Shown piece by piece: positions 1 to 8,467 of a stretch of DNA of 64,000 bases (the first letter of the stretch is position 1; every line of letters begins with the position of its first letter). The position numbers were made by a program, and so were the translations under genes. This DNA comes from Berkiella sp964496435 (GTDB lineage: Bacteria; Pseudomonadota; Gammaproteobacteria; Berkiellales; Berkiellaceae), in NCBI GenBank assembly GCA_964496435.1, contig CAZBZP010000015.1, positions 24,563 through 88,562 on the forward strand, read 5' to 3'. The notes under the pieces were generated by a model. That model searched no databases and was not told where the DNA came from. It worked only from the letters and a program-made list of their open reading frames with translations.

Positions 1-471
1 GACGGCTAAAGTATAACGCTTCATCTCATCAATATCTTTTTGTGTTGCCCATTTAAAAGCAATGATTAAAGAATCATTCACCATAGGATCATGAAGCGCA
101 TCGTTTTTTAAGAAAAATTCGAATGTAGGAGGATTTAATTCTAAACCAGACTCTACTCCAATACGGCGACATAAGCTGCCAGCAGCAATGTTACGCACCA
201 CACATTCAACAGGGATCATTTTTAATTTTCTAACGATAGAAGCATCATCAGATTGACGACGTATAAAATGATTAGGAATACCGTTTTTTGCTAAATGTTC
301 CATAATAAAGGCATTGAAGTAATTATTTACCATGCCTTTTCTATCTAATTGCTCAATACGTTCACCATCAAAGGCTGAGGTATCATTACGAAAAACACAA
401 AGTAATTCTTCGCTGTTATCAGTGGTGTAAAGGGATTTTGCTTTACCGGTGTAAAGTAATTCATTAGACAT
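1..471 (-). CDS. purC: Phosphoribosylaminoimidazole-succinocarboxamide synthase (SAICAR synthase), 3' part outside window
   Basis: The enzyme joins aspartate to CAIR in purine biosynthesis. The 157 visible codons give the typical N-terminus, beginning MSNELLYTGKAKSLY, with the family motifs DRKGMVNN and PVECVVRNIAAGSLCRR. The start ATG at 471 has an AGGAG box seven bases upstream. The start lies two bases past the stop of the bamC-like gene. The order dapA-bamC-purC matches enteric bacteria and suggests one transcript. The C-terminal part runs off the window edge, so completeness cannot be judged. Confidence 0.96.
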   Translation of the reverse strand, partial: MSNELLYTGKAKSLYTTDNSEELLCVFRNDTSAFDGERIEQLDRKGMVNNYFNAFIMEHLAKNGIPNHFIRRQSDDASIVRKLKMIPVECVVRNIAAGSLCRRIGVESGLELNPPTFEFFLKNDALHDPMVNDSLIIAFKWATQKDIDEMKRYTLAV

Positions 472-751
472 GATCAACTCCTGCTAGCGGTGATGCAGTT
501 AAAACGCCAAATCCTGGTGGCACCAAGGAAACGGGTTCCAATGAACCAAGAGGTGGCAAATTACCTGGGATGGGATAGAGAACGCTTTCTGTTGGCATGG
601 ATAATCCCGCAGGCACTTTTAAAGGAGCAACCAGACGAGAGTTCTTATAATCCATGTTACGATTTCTTAAAAAATCAGAACGTGATTGTATTTGTTGGCA
701 ACCAGACAATAGGATGAGCCCTATTATTAATCCTACTTTATTTAGCTTCAC
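464..751 (-). CDS. bamC: Very short BamC-like outer-membrane lipoprotein
   Basis: A 95-residue lipoprotein with a GTG start (AGAGG box just upstream) and the lipobox LLSGC, so Cys18 would be lipidated. The segment after it (YKNSRLVAPLKVPAGLSMP...YPIPG) resembles the unstructured N-terminal tail of BamC (NlpB). In E. coli that tail contacts BamD in the outer-membrane barrel assembly machine. The two helix-grip domains that make enteric BamC about 344 residues are absent. The position between dapA and purC is the canonical bamC place and is the strongest support. It could be reductive truncation or an ancestral short form. No frameshifted remainder is seen, because purC follows directly. Confidence 0.72.
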   Translation of the reverse strand: MKLNKVGLIIGLILLSGCQQIQSRSDFLRNRNMDYKNSRLVAPLKVPAGLSMPTESVLYPIPGNLPPLGSLEPVSLVPPGFGVLTASPLAGVDHV

Positions 752-760
752 TGTTGACCT

Positions 761-1633
761 CTATATGTTCGCTGTTTTAAGTGCTTGTAACATTTTATCA
801 TGATGTTCAGCGCTTAAGGTGGTTAATGGTAAACGAATACCATTTTCAATTTTACCCATGTGATGCATCGCCCATTTAACCGGTATAGGATTTGGCTGTG
901 CTATCAACATATGATGTAAGGGTTGTAATTTTTTATCTAATTCTTGGGCTTTATCCACTTCTTTCTTTAAGGCAAGTTGACACATTTCATGCATCGCCTT
1001 AGGAGCCACATTTGAGGTGATTGAAATCACACCATGGCCACCTTTACAAATAAATTCACATGCTGTTGGATCATCGCCGCTATAAAACATAAATCCAGAT
1101 TTGCAGCTGTCTATTAAGCTCGTCAGCCGCGGAATATTACCCGTGGCTTCTTTAATGCCCACAATGGTAGGCACTTTGGAAAGCGCAGCCACTGTTTCCG
1201 GCAACATGTCACATGCCGTGCGGGTTGGCACATTATACAACAAAATGGGAATATTGACGGCTTTTGCAATTGCGCGGTAATGCTCGATTAAACCCTGCTG
1301 GGTAGGGCGATTGTAATAGGGTGTGACAATTAAGCAGGCATCTACACCTATATCTTTGGCTTCATGGGTCAGCTCTATGGTACTTGCTGTCGCATTGGTA
1401 CCGGTACCCGCAATGATAGGAATACGTTTATTAGCAACTTGATAAACCAGGGCAATCGCTCTTTGATGTTCATCCGGTGTCAGCGTTGCAGACTCCCCGG
1501 TTGTGCCACAAACAACAATCGCATCAGTACCTTCTTGAATATGCCACTCAACGAGGGCTTTTAAGGCCTTTTCGTCAATTTCCCCATTGGGTTGCATAGG
1601 TGTAACTAAAGCGACACAGCTTCCTTTAAACAT
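761..1633 (-). CDS. dapA: 4-hydroxy-tetrahydrodipicolinate synthase
   Basis: Condenses pyruvate with aspartate semialdehyde in the lysine/diaminopimelate pathway. The 290-residue chain aligns without gaps to E. coli numbering at the active site: Thr44-Thr45 in CGTTGES, Tyr133 and Arg138 in LLYNVPTR, and Schiff-base Lys161 in GIKEATGN. An upstream in-frame GTG at 1642 is possible, but the AAAGGGG box is spaced eight bases from the ATG at 1633 and almost touches the GTG, so 1633 was chosen. The bamC-like gene starts ten bases after its stop. Confidence 0.97.
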   Translation of the reverse strand: MFKGSCVALVTPMQPNGEIDEKALKALVEWHIQEGTDAIVVCGTTGESATLTPDEHQRAIALVYQVANKRIPIIAGTGTNATASTIELTHEAKDIGVDACLIVTPYYNRPTQQGLIEHYRAIAKAVNIPILLYNVPTRTACDMLPETVAALSKVPTIVGIKEATGNIPRLTSLIDSCKSGFMFYSGDDPTACEFICKGGHGVISITSNVAPKAMHEMCQLALKKEVDKAQELDKKLQPLHHMLIAQPNPIPVKWAMHHMGKIENGIRLPLTTLSAEHHDKMLQALKTANI

Positions 1634-1806
1634 AATAACCACCCCTTTGTGAAGTTATGTGCACGCTAACATGTCATGCCAGACAAGACAAGATAAGGCT
1701 TATTGAGAGCAAATGGTCAAGGGGAATATCACTCCAAGGCCCTTTGAGAAATGGTAAACTCTGCAACTAACACTGTTATATATGCTTATCATGGGTGAGA
1801 CAAAAA

Positions 1807-2343
1807 ATGAGCGTGCATAATCAACATTATCTCGTCGTTACAGCTTTAGGTAGCGATCAAATTGGCGTTCTAGAGGCCTTTACTAAAACCTCTAAGCAAT
1901 GTGGTTGCAACATACTAGAAAGCAAGCTGGCTACCATGGGTGAGGAATGCTCCATTTTGCTTCATCTCTCTGGCAGCTGGAATACCGTAGCCAAATTAGA
2001 GGCAGCGCTGCCCAGCTTAGGCGAACAATATGGTTTTCATATTCAAAGCAAAAGAACCCTGCCGCGCAAAAAAAATCATGCTCTCCCCTATCAAGTGCAA
2101 GTCGTCGCTCAAGATAGAGCCGGCATCATAAATGAACTTGCCACTTTCTTTACGCAGCAAGGCATTTATATCGATCAGATGGATTGTGAAACTTATAACG
2201 CCAAAAACCAAACCACCATGACCAATATTAGTTTTATAGTTAACATCCCTGCCAAAGGGCATATCGCTAGCATCAGAGAGCGGTTTATGGTTTATTGTGA
2301 GGATAGGAACCTAGATGCAGTTTTAGAACCCTTTAAAAACTAA
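1807..2343 (+). CDS. gcvR: Glycine cleavage system transcriptional repressor-like ACT protein
   Basis: A 178-residue protein of two ACT domains: about residues 1-80 beginning HYLVVTALGSDQIGVLEAFTK, and about 88-170 beginning YQVQVVAQDRAGIINELATFF. This is the GcvR layout. In E. coli GcvR binds GcvA and tunes glycine-cleavage expression; no gcvA is visible here. A GGGTGAG box supports the ATG at 1807 over a GTG at 1795. It is divergent from dapA and followed by bcp after 20 bases, the same order as in enterics, so co-transcription with bcp is likely. Confidence 0.85.
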   Translation: MSVHNQHYLVVTALGSDQIGVLEAFTKTSKQCGCNILESKLATMGEECSILLHLSGSWNTVAKLEAALPSLGEQYGFHIQSKRTLPRKKNHALPYQVQVVAQDRAGIINELATFFTQQGIYIDQMDCETYNAKNQTTMTNISFIVNIPAKGHIASIRERFMVYCEDRNLDAVLEPFKN

Positions 2344-2363
2344 AAAATAAGAACATTATCTAA

Positions 2364-2831
2364 ATGAAAAAGATAGCACTGAACAAAGCGCTTCCCAAAA
2401 GTTCATTTATATCTACGTCTAACGAAATTACCAGTTTTGCCGATTTTAAGGGCCAAGCCCTTGTTATCTATTTTTATCCAAGAGATAACACACCTGGCTG
2501 CACCCAAGAAGGCCAAGATTTTGCAAGCCTTTATAAAAACTTTACAAAGCTCAAAGCACAAATTATTGGTATCTCAAGAGATAGTATTAGCTCTCATGAA
2601 AAATTCATTAGCAAATACGATTTTCCCTTCCCCTTAATTGCAGATGAAGATGAAACACTATGCAATGCTTTTGAGGTGATAAAGGAGAAAAATATGTATG
2701 GCAAAAAAGTGATGGGTATTGAACGCAGCACTTTTTTAATCGATAAAGAAGGTATCGTGCGCCACAGTTGGCGTAAAGTGAAAGTTGAAAATCATGCCAA
2801 GGAAGTGTTGGCTGCCTTAAAGGAATTATAA
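2364..2831 (+). CDS. bcp: Thioredoxin-dependent peroxiredoxin of the Bcp/PrxQ type
   Basis: Reduces hydrogen peroxide and organic peroxides in the cytoplasm. The peroxidatic cysteine is Cys46 in PRDNTPGCTQEGQDF. The usual resolving cysteine five residues later is replaced by Gln51, so the protein belongs to the 1-Cys-like Bcp variants or uses another cysteine such as the one in the ETLCNAFEV segment. The length of 155 residues is normal. It follows gcvR closely, as in E. coli. Confidence 0.93.
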   Translation: MKKIALNKALPKSSFISTSNEITSFADFKGQALVIYFYPRDNTPGCTQEGQDFASLYKNFTKLKAQIIGISRDSISSHEKFISKYDFPFPLIADEDETLCNAFEVIKEKNMYGKKVMGIERSTFLIDKEGIVRHSWRKVKVENHAKEVLAALKEL

Positions 2832-2847
2832 TTTTTTCGCTTCATAA

Positions 2848-2974
2848 TTAATTGAGAATGAGGTGTCCAAGGATATTGAATGGCGTGTGGGGGAACACTT
2901 TTTTGATGGCGTAGCCATGAAACAAAGTTGTTCTCCCATACGTCCCGCGGTAATTGCCCCTCATACTCAATTAA
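2848..2974. repeat. Large imperfect palindrome upstream of phoH
   Basis: About 127 bases fold on themselves. The outer arms AATTGAGAATGAGG (2850) and CCTCATACTCAATT (2959-2972) pair at 13 of 14 positions. Inner arms starting GTGTGGGGGAACA and ending TGTTCTCCCATAC also pair well around a GATGGC/GCCAT tip. It lies between the bcp stop and the phoH ribosome site. It may be a MITE-like insertion or a structured leader; the sequence alone does not decide. Confidence 0.6.
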
Positions 2975-2998
2975 AATTTACATCAAGGACGAGAACAG

Positions 2999-4414
2999 AT
3001 GGCAAAAAGAACTAAATCATTAATTGATGAAAAACGCTTATTTGTTTTAGATACCAATGTCCTGGTTCACGATCCAACCGCCCTCTTTCGATTTAAAGAA
3101 CATGATGTTTATCTTCCCATGGTTGTACTTGAAGAGTTGGATCAGGGTAAAAAAGGCTTATCTGATACCGCGCGCAACGTCCGTGAAGTCAACCGCTATT
3201 TAGATGGTCTTATTAAAAACACCAGCGATATATTTAATGGGATCCCCTTAATTTTCCCTGGACAACTGAATAAAGCTTTTACTTTACCCACCGGTAAACT
3301 CTTTTTTCAACGCGAAGAAATAACTTCGATTTTGCCTTCTTCCTTGCCGGGCAGCAAACCTGATAATTCGGTTTTAGCAACAGTGTTATCCTTACAAGCA
3401 AAGCACCAACATACCACTGTCACCTTGGTGTCTAAAGATATTAACTTGCGGATTAAAGCTGCTGTTTTAGGAATACATGCTGAAGATTACTATAACGATC
3501 AAGTCTTAGATGATATCAATCTCATGTATTCAGGCATTGTCGAATTGCCCCCCAATTTTTGGGAAAAGCACGGCAAAGAGATGTCTTCCTGGAAAGAAAA
3601 TGGCCGTACCTTTTACAAAATTACCGGGCCCGCTATTTCACATTGGTTTAGCAACCTCTGCTTGTATAGTGAAAAAGATAATTTTGAGGCTATTGTCAAA
3701 GAAGTCAATAATGATGTTGCCATTATCGAATATGTAAAAGATTATCGTAAACACCGTAACAAAGTATGTGGCATCACGGCGCGAAACCGTGAACAGAACT
3801 TTGCACTTAATTTATTGATGGATCCTGATATTGATTTTGTCACCCTGGTAGGTGCTGCTGGCACGGGCAAAACACTCTTAACCTTGGCCGCAGGCCTTGC
3901 TCAAACCATTGAACAAAACCTTTACCGGGAAATCATTATGACCCGCGTCACTGTACCTGTGGGTGAAGATATTGGCTTTTTGCCCGGCACCGAAGAAGAA
4001 AAAATGACGCCATGGATGGGCGCCTTAATGGACAACCTTGAAGTGCTAACAGAGTCATTAGAGCACGAAAGCAAAGATCACAGCAAAAACACCGAATGGC
4101 TACAAAATCGCATTCGTATTCGCTCGCTTAATTTTATGCGCGGCAGAACATTTTTGCATAAATTCATTATCATCGATGAAGCGCAAAACTTAACGGCCAA
4201 GCAAATGCAAACCTTAGTAACCCGCGCGGGTCCAGGCTCTAAAATTGTTTGTTTAGGTAATATCAATCAAATTGATACGCCATATTTAACAGGCACCACA
4301 TCAGGTTTAACTTATGTCGTGCAATGTTTTAAGAGTTGGGAACACAGCGGTCATATCACCCTTGCTCGGGGTGAGCGTTCAAGATTAGCCGATCATGCGA
4401 TTAAAGTGTTGTAG
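2999..4414 (+). CDS. phoH: PIN-PhoH fusion ATPase (PhoH2/YlaK type)
   Basis: A 471-residue two-domain protein. An N-terminal PIN ribonuclease domain (about 14-160) shows LFVLDTNVLVHDP and an acidic VSKDINLRIK segment. A C-terminal PhoH-type P-loop domain (about 250-470) has Walker A GAAGTGKTLLT and Walker B FIIIDEAQNLT. PhoH2 proteins of this kind unwind and cleave RNA in mycobacteria; the role here is inferred from that. AAGGAC nine bases before the ATG supports the start. It stands between bcp and perM, where enterics carry other genes. Confidence 0.93.
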   Translation: MAKRTKSLIDEKRLFVLDTNVLVHDPTALFRFKEHDVYLPMVVLEELDQGKKGLSDTARNVREVNRYLDGLIKNTSDIFNGIPLIFPGQLNKAFTLPTGKLFFQREEITSILPSSLPGSKPDNSVLATVLSLQAKHQHTTVTLVSKDINLRIKAAVLGIHAEDYYNDQVLDDINLMYSGIVELPPNFWEKHGKEMSSWKENGRTFYKITGPAISHWFSNLCLYSEKDNFEAIVKEVNNDVAIIEYVKDYRKHRNKVCGITARNREQNFALNLLMDPDIDFVTLVGAAGTGKTLLTLAAGLAQTIEQNLYREIIMTRVTVPVGEDIGFLPGTEEEKMTPWMGALMDNLEVLTESLEHESKDHSKNTEWLQNRIRIRSLNFMRGRTFLHKFIIIDEAQNLTAKQMQTLVTRAGPGSKIVCLGNINQIDTPYLTGTTSGLTYVVQCFKSWEHSGHITLARGERSRLADHAIKVL

Positions 4415-4432
4415 TTGATGCTACAACACTTT
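4403..4432. terminator. Bidirectional terminator between phoH and perM
   Basis: A perfect 12-bp stem, AAAGTGTTGTAG / CTACAACACTTT, with a six-base loop. It overlaps the phoH stop codon and lies 15 bases beyond the stop of the convergent perM. The A and T ends of the stem serve either direction. Confidence 0.8.
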
Positions 4433-4447
4433 CAGGAGTGGATTAAG

Positions 4448-5503
4448 TTATCCGAATTGTTTGCGCGGCCATGCTTCAAGGATTGCCTTCACTAAAATCG
4501 CTAATGGTATCGCAAAAAACACGCCCCAAAAGCCCCACCAACCACCAAAGACTAAAATAGCCACAATAATCGCTAAAGGATGAATATGTACGGCGCCAGA
4601 GAATAATAAAGGAACCAATAATACGCCATCTATAGTTTGCACAATGCCATAAGCAACCAACAAATAAGCAAATTGCTCTTCAAGCCCCCATTGGAAGAAA
4701 GCAACCAAAACAACAGGTATGGTAACCACAACGGCCCCAATATAGGGAATGAGCACTGAAAGACCGACCAACACCGCCAACAAAGCTGAATAACGCATGT
4801 GGAAACAATAAAAAACAAGATAGGTTGCCAAGCCAACCAGAAAGACTTCGGCACCCTTGCCGCGGATATAATTACCAATTTGCTTATGCACTTCTTTACC
4901 GACCACAGAGAGTAATTGCCTGTCTGTGGGTAAATAATTCAGCAGCCAATTTAAAATCAGGCGGTAGTCCTTTAAAAAGAAAAAAACCATCAAAGGTACC
5001 AACACCACATAAACGATAATGGCCAATACGCTTGGCAAGGAAGCCAAAGAAACCGCAAACATAGTTTTACCTGAGGTTTTTATTTGCAGCAAAAAGCTTG
5101 CTACCCAGCCATCAATGGTTTCTTTTGTTAAATATTCAGGAAATTTTTCAGGCATCAAATAGAGAAAGTGCTGAAAAGTGGTGACCATATTGGGAAATTC
5201 TTCAAATAAGCGCAAAAGCTGATCCCAAATGATTGGCCACAATATTAAAAGCCCGCTTAAAAAGACGCCCAAAAAGGCGCCATAGACTATCAGCATGGCC
5301 GCCATGCGTGGTACTTTACATTTGATAAGTAAATTGGCAACCCACTGCAGCAAGTAGGCAATGACGATACTGGCTATCACGGGGGCTAAAATATTGCCCA
5401 TCGTGGTAAGAAGTATGACGCCACCTGCAAGAAGGATCAGTAGTAAGACAACTTGTGGATCAGAAAAGTAGCGTTGACCCCAACCTTTCATTACAGTCAG
5501 CAC
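4448..5503 (-). CDS. perM: AI-2E family (PerM-like) inner-membrane transporter
   Basis: A 351-residue polytopic protein with about seven to eight hydrophobic segments. It has the family's long soluble stretch between early helices (about 85-150) and the glycine-rich LIPYIGAVVVTIP and FGGWWGFWGVFFAIPLAI segments. The family includes quorum-signal exporters and ion/proton antiporters, so the substrate is unknown. The GTG at 5503 follows a GGGGGA box; an ATG at 5491 is the alternative. It neighbours bepA divergently, the same pairing as in E. coli. Confidence 0.9.
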   Translation of the reverse strand: MLTVMKGWGQRYFSDPQVVLLLILLAGGVILLTTMGNILAPVIASIVIAYLLQWVANLLIKCKVPRMAAMLIVYGAFLGVFLSGLLILWPIIWDQLLRLFEEFPNMVTTFQHFLYLMPEKFPEYLTKETIDGWVASFLLQIKTSGKTMFAVSLASLPSVLAIIVYVVLVPLMVFFFLKDYRLILNWLLNYLPTDRQLLSVVGKEVHKQIGNYIRGKGAEVFLVGLATYLVFYCFHMRYSALLAVLVGLSVLIPYIGAVVVTIPVVLVAFFQWGLEEQFAYLLVAYGIVQTIDGVLLVPLLFSGAVHIHPLAIIVAILVFGGWWGFWGVFFAIPLAILVKAILEAWPRKQFG

Positions 5504-5594
5504 AAGTCCCCCAGGAAATAATTAGTTAATTTACTAAGCAAAAAGATAGATGCCCAAGCAGATTCACTTTTTGTAGGTTAAAATACTTGATAGC

Positions 5595-7085
5595 ATGCAA
5601 AGATTATACGATACAAATCCTTTGAACAACGAGAAGAACAATATTCAAAAGTTCTTTCTTTTTCTTTGCCTATTTCTCACTTTAAGTCTAGCGCCCAGTC
5701 GCCTCCTTTCTGGGGATCTGCCTGATCTTGGTAATTCGGCCAGCGCCATCTTAACGCCCGCACAAGAAGTGGAGTTAGGAACTTCTATCATGAAGGAGTT
5801 AAGACAAGCTCAAATCATCTCAAAGGATGTTTATGTCAACCAATACATACAAGGCTTGGGGTATCGCTTACTAGCAACCCAAGGCCAAGCCCAATCGGCT
5901 TATCATTTCTTTGTTGTTGAAGACTCCACCATCAATGCCTTTGCACTACCTGGTGGCTTTGTAGGTGTGAATAGCGGACTCATTCTTGCCAGTGAAACAG
6001 AAAGCGAATTAGCAGGCGTGCTAGCGCATGAGGTCGCACACGTTCAGCAAAAACACATGGCCCGTATGTATGAACATATGGGACGTATGCGTTTATCCAC
6101 CATTGCCGGCATGGTTGCAGCAGCCATGTTAGCAACGCAAAATGCACAAGCCGCATCAGGTGCCATGGCAGCGACAATGGCGGGTAGCCAGCAAGCCATG
6201 ATCAATTACACCCGTGAACATGAAAAAGAAGCCGACTATATCGGTATCGTGGCTTTAAGAAAGGCTGGCTTTGATCCCAACGGCATGCCTGCTTTTTTTC
6301 ACCGCATGTCCCAAGAAACCCGTTTCTATGGTAACCACTTACCAGAATATTTATTAACCCACCCATTAACCGAAAATCGCTTAATGGAAGCCCAATCTCG
6401 CGCCAGCAGTTTCCCTTACAAGCAAGTGCCTGATAGCTTGCAGTATCATCTGGTACAAGCGCGGCTATTAGCAGATACCTTCTCAACCCCACAAGAAGCA
6501 AGCGAGCATTTTGCTAAAAAATTAGCCAAAGGAAATTATCGAAATCGTACAGGTACGCTTTATGGTTATGCGATTTCACTGATAGAAGCCGGTAAAGCAC
6601 TTGAAGCAAAACCCTATTTAGATGAGTTGATTCAACAATCACCTAATCAACCCTTGTTTCAATTGGCTTACGCACAGATGGAAATGTCGCAACAACAAAC
6701 AGCTGAGGCGCTTTCTCGTCTGGCCAATACTCTGCAGAATCATCCACATAATTATGCGCTCACTTATACCTATTGCGAATCGCTTATTAAGTACGGACAA
6801 GCCAATAAAGCGATTGGTATTTTAAGAAGCCAAGTGGCCAGAAAAAATCCCAGCAGTGCTTTTTGGCTTTTGCTTTCTAATGCCTATGCCCAAACCAAAA
6901 ACCAGCTTCAAGCGCATCTTGCCCAAGCCCAATACCTCAAAGCCCAAGGAGACCTCCAAGGGGCAGCTATTCAACTTAGAATGGCCAAGAAAGTGGCAAG
7001 CTTGAGTGCACAAGAAAAGCGTCAGGTTGAGTCTGAGTTGAAAGACATACAAACTAAGATCGACGCCAAGCCATCTAAATCATAA
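5595..7085 (+). CDS. bepA: BepA-like periplasmic M48 metalloprotease with TPR domain
   Basis: A signal peptide (hydrophobic stretch FFLFLCLFLTLSLA, residues about 20-35) precedes an M48 protease domain with zinc motif AHEVAHVQQKH (about 144-154) and the third-ligand segment REHEKEADYIG (about 209). The C-terminal half (about 280-480) consists of TPR-like helices. In E. coli BepA degrades or assists stalled LptD and other barrel proteins at the BAM complex, which fits the bamC-like gene nearby. The length of 496 residues is normal for the family (487 in E. coli). Confidence 0.94.
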   Translation: MQRLYDTNPLNNEKNNIQKFFLFLCLFLTLSLAPSRLLSGDLPDLGNSASAILTPAQEVELGTSIMKELRQAQIISKDVYVNQYIQGLGYRLLATQGQAQSAYHFFVVEDSTINAFALPGGFVGVNSGLILASETESELAGVLAHEVAHVQQKHMARMYEHMGRMRLSTIAGMVAAAMLATQNAQAASGAMAATMAGSQQAMINYTREHEKEADYIGIVALRKAGFDPNGMPAFFHRMSQETRFYGNHLPEYLLTHPLTENRLMEAQSRASSFPYKQVPDSLQYHLVQARLLADTFSTPQEASEHFAKKLAKGNYRNRTGTLYGYAISLIEAGKALEAKPYLDELIQQSPNQPLFQLAYAQMEMSQQQTAEALSRLANTLQNHPHNYALTYTYCESLIKYGQANKAIGILRSQVARKNPSSAFWLLLSNAYAQTKNQLQAHLAQAQYLKAQGDLQGAAIQLRMAKKVASLSAQEKRQVESELKDIQTKIDAKPSKS

Positions 7086-7395
7086 ATAACTTGATTCGTG
7101 TCATGCCCAAGCATTTGCGCAGGCGGATGTTAAGGGCATTTTTATACACAATTTCTGTGGATAAGTCTGTGAAGAACAATGTGAACAAGGCAACGAGCCC
7201 TTTATTTTCGTACGTTTAGGGCTTATGCACAAATCTTGCCCACTTTATTTTTTTGTTAGTTTTTCAATAAGTTCCCGAACAACTATTTCAAAAGCGAAGT
7301 CTTTTTTAAGGTAGTTGTCAGGTTTTATTACATGCTGGTTGCTTAACTATTATTAATGAACAAGCTGTGGATAAGTTTTTGGGACTAAAAAGGAA
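7086..7395. promoter_or_regulatory. Gene-free region with a cluster of DnaA-box-like sites
   Basis: No gene is visible in these 310 AT-rich bases between the convergent bepA and ankyrin genes. Four 9-mers fit TTATNCACA: TTATACACA (7142-7150), TGTGGATAA, the reverse of the perfect box TTATCCACA (7156-7164), TTATGCACA (7223-7231), and a second TGTGGATAA (7366-7374). T- and A-rich stretches lie between the third and fourth. Convergent flanking genes need no promoters here, so the sites are not explained by transcription. It is a candidate DnaA-binding locus (origin or titration site). Confidence 0.5.
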
Positions 7396-8226
7396 TTAGA
7401 GTCTTAATTCCTTTAATTTGTTTAAAACTTCCCGTTGATTTGCATCAATAATAACTTGGTTTTGACTTTGTTGTTCTTTGAGACTATGACTAAAACGCAG
7501 GACGCTTTGCTGTTGTTCTAAAACCACATCTGGCACATCACCAGGCTTAACATCAGCATGTTGTTCTACCATCAAAGCAGCAAGTTCAAATAAAGAGATT
7601 TCACGTTGTTTTAAGAAACTTTCTAGCACTTGAGCCCCAGTGATAGGACACAAATCACTAGGCTTTAGGTTCTTATTATTAATGACAGATGCTTTAGCAC
7701 CCTTCTCTATCAAAAAGGAAGCAGAAGGCATGCAATTATATCTGGCCGCCCAATGAAGAGGAGTATCTCCAGCATGATCTACAACTTGGTTAAGATCAAA
7801 ACCTGCGCTTAAGAATAAGCGCAAACTTTCCGTATCGTGCTTATAAACAGCCATATGGAGTGGCGTAACCCCTTTCACTGTGCCCCAAGTGCACAATGCA
7901 GGCATGGCCTCAAAAAGCACCCTTACAATCTCAGGGTGACCATCTGCTTTGCCCAAACCTTGTGCATAATGTAAAGGGTTTTGGCCTAAGCTATCGGTTT
8001 GCCATAAATTAACTTGCTTTGAAATCATCAGATTAAGCGCATTTAACATGCCATATTGCGCCACGAGGTGAACACAAGCAATTAAGTGCGGCTCTCCTGT
8101 TTGAGACGTCAATTTCACTTGAAAATTAAGCTCTTCATCTTTTAGCGCTGCCAAGCTCTCAATAACCTTATCCTCATCACGACTCATGACTGCTTGATAT
8201 AAGGCCCATTGTGCTTCTAAAGACAT
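7396..8226 (-). CDS. Ankyrin-repeat protein
   Basis: A 276-residue soluble protein with about four ankyrin repeats across residues 45-195. Canonical cores are GQNPLHYAQGLG, GVTPLHMAVYKHDTESLRLFLSAG and GDTPLHWAARYNCMPSASFLIEKGA. The C-terminal 70 residues (ALMVEQHADVKPGD...NKLKEL) are charged and helical. No signal peptide or membrane segment is present. Ankyrin proteins of this size are frequent type IV effectors in Legionella and Coxiella, but no secretion signal can be proven here. Its 5' end faces the start of the large hydrolase-like gene across 241 bases. Confidence 0.9.
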   Translation of the reverse strand: MSLEAQWALYQAVMSRDEDKVIESLAALKDEELNFQVKLTSQTGEPHLIACVHLVAQYGMLNALNLMISKQVNLWQTDSLGQNPLHYAQGLGKADGHPEIVRVLFEAMPALCTWGTVKGVTPLHMAVYKHDTESLRLFLSAGFDLNQVVDHAGDTPLHWAARYNCMPSASFLIEKGAKASVINNKNLKPSDLCPITGAQVLESFLKQREISLFELAALMVEQHADVKPGDVPDVVLEQQQSVLRFSHSLKEQQSQNQVIIDANQREVLNKLKELRL

Positions 8227-8467
8227 CGCTTTGACTCCCTAAAGGTCGGTAAGTGACAGGAGGGTCAAGAATAAACGATGTTTACGACATTTGTAAAGCT
8301 AACTTTTATTTTAAATATGCGTTGATATACAACATTTTTATCTGCTTTTTATCACACTTAGTCAGCCACATAGTGAATGAACGCTCACTTTCAGCATAAT
8401 ATGCTGCATAGGAAACTTTTTTCACAAATTATGGTTCTAATAAATATAGAAAAGCATGGGGTAAATA

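Noticed and set aside
7086..7395. Firm call of oriC
   Set aside because: DnaA boxes are clustered, but dnaA, dnaN and mnmG are not nearby and skew cannot be judged from this window, so it stays a candidate.
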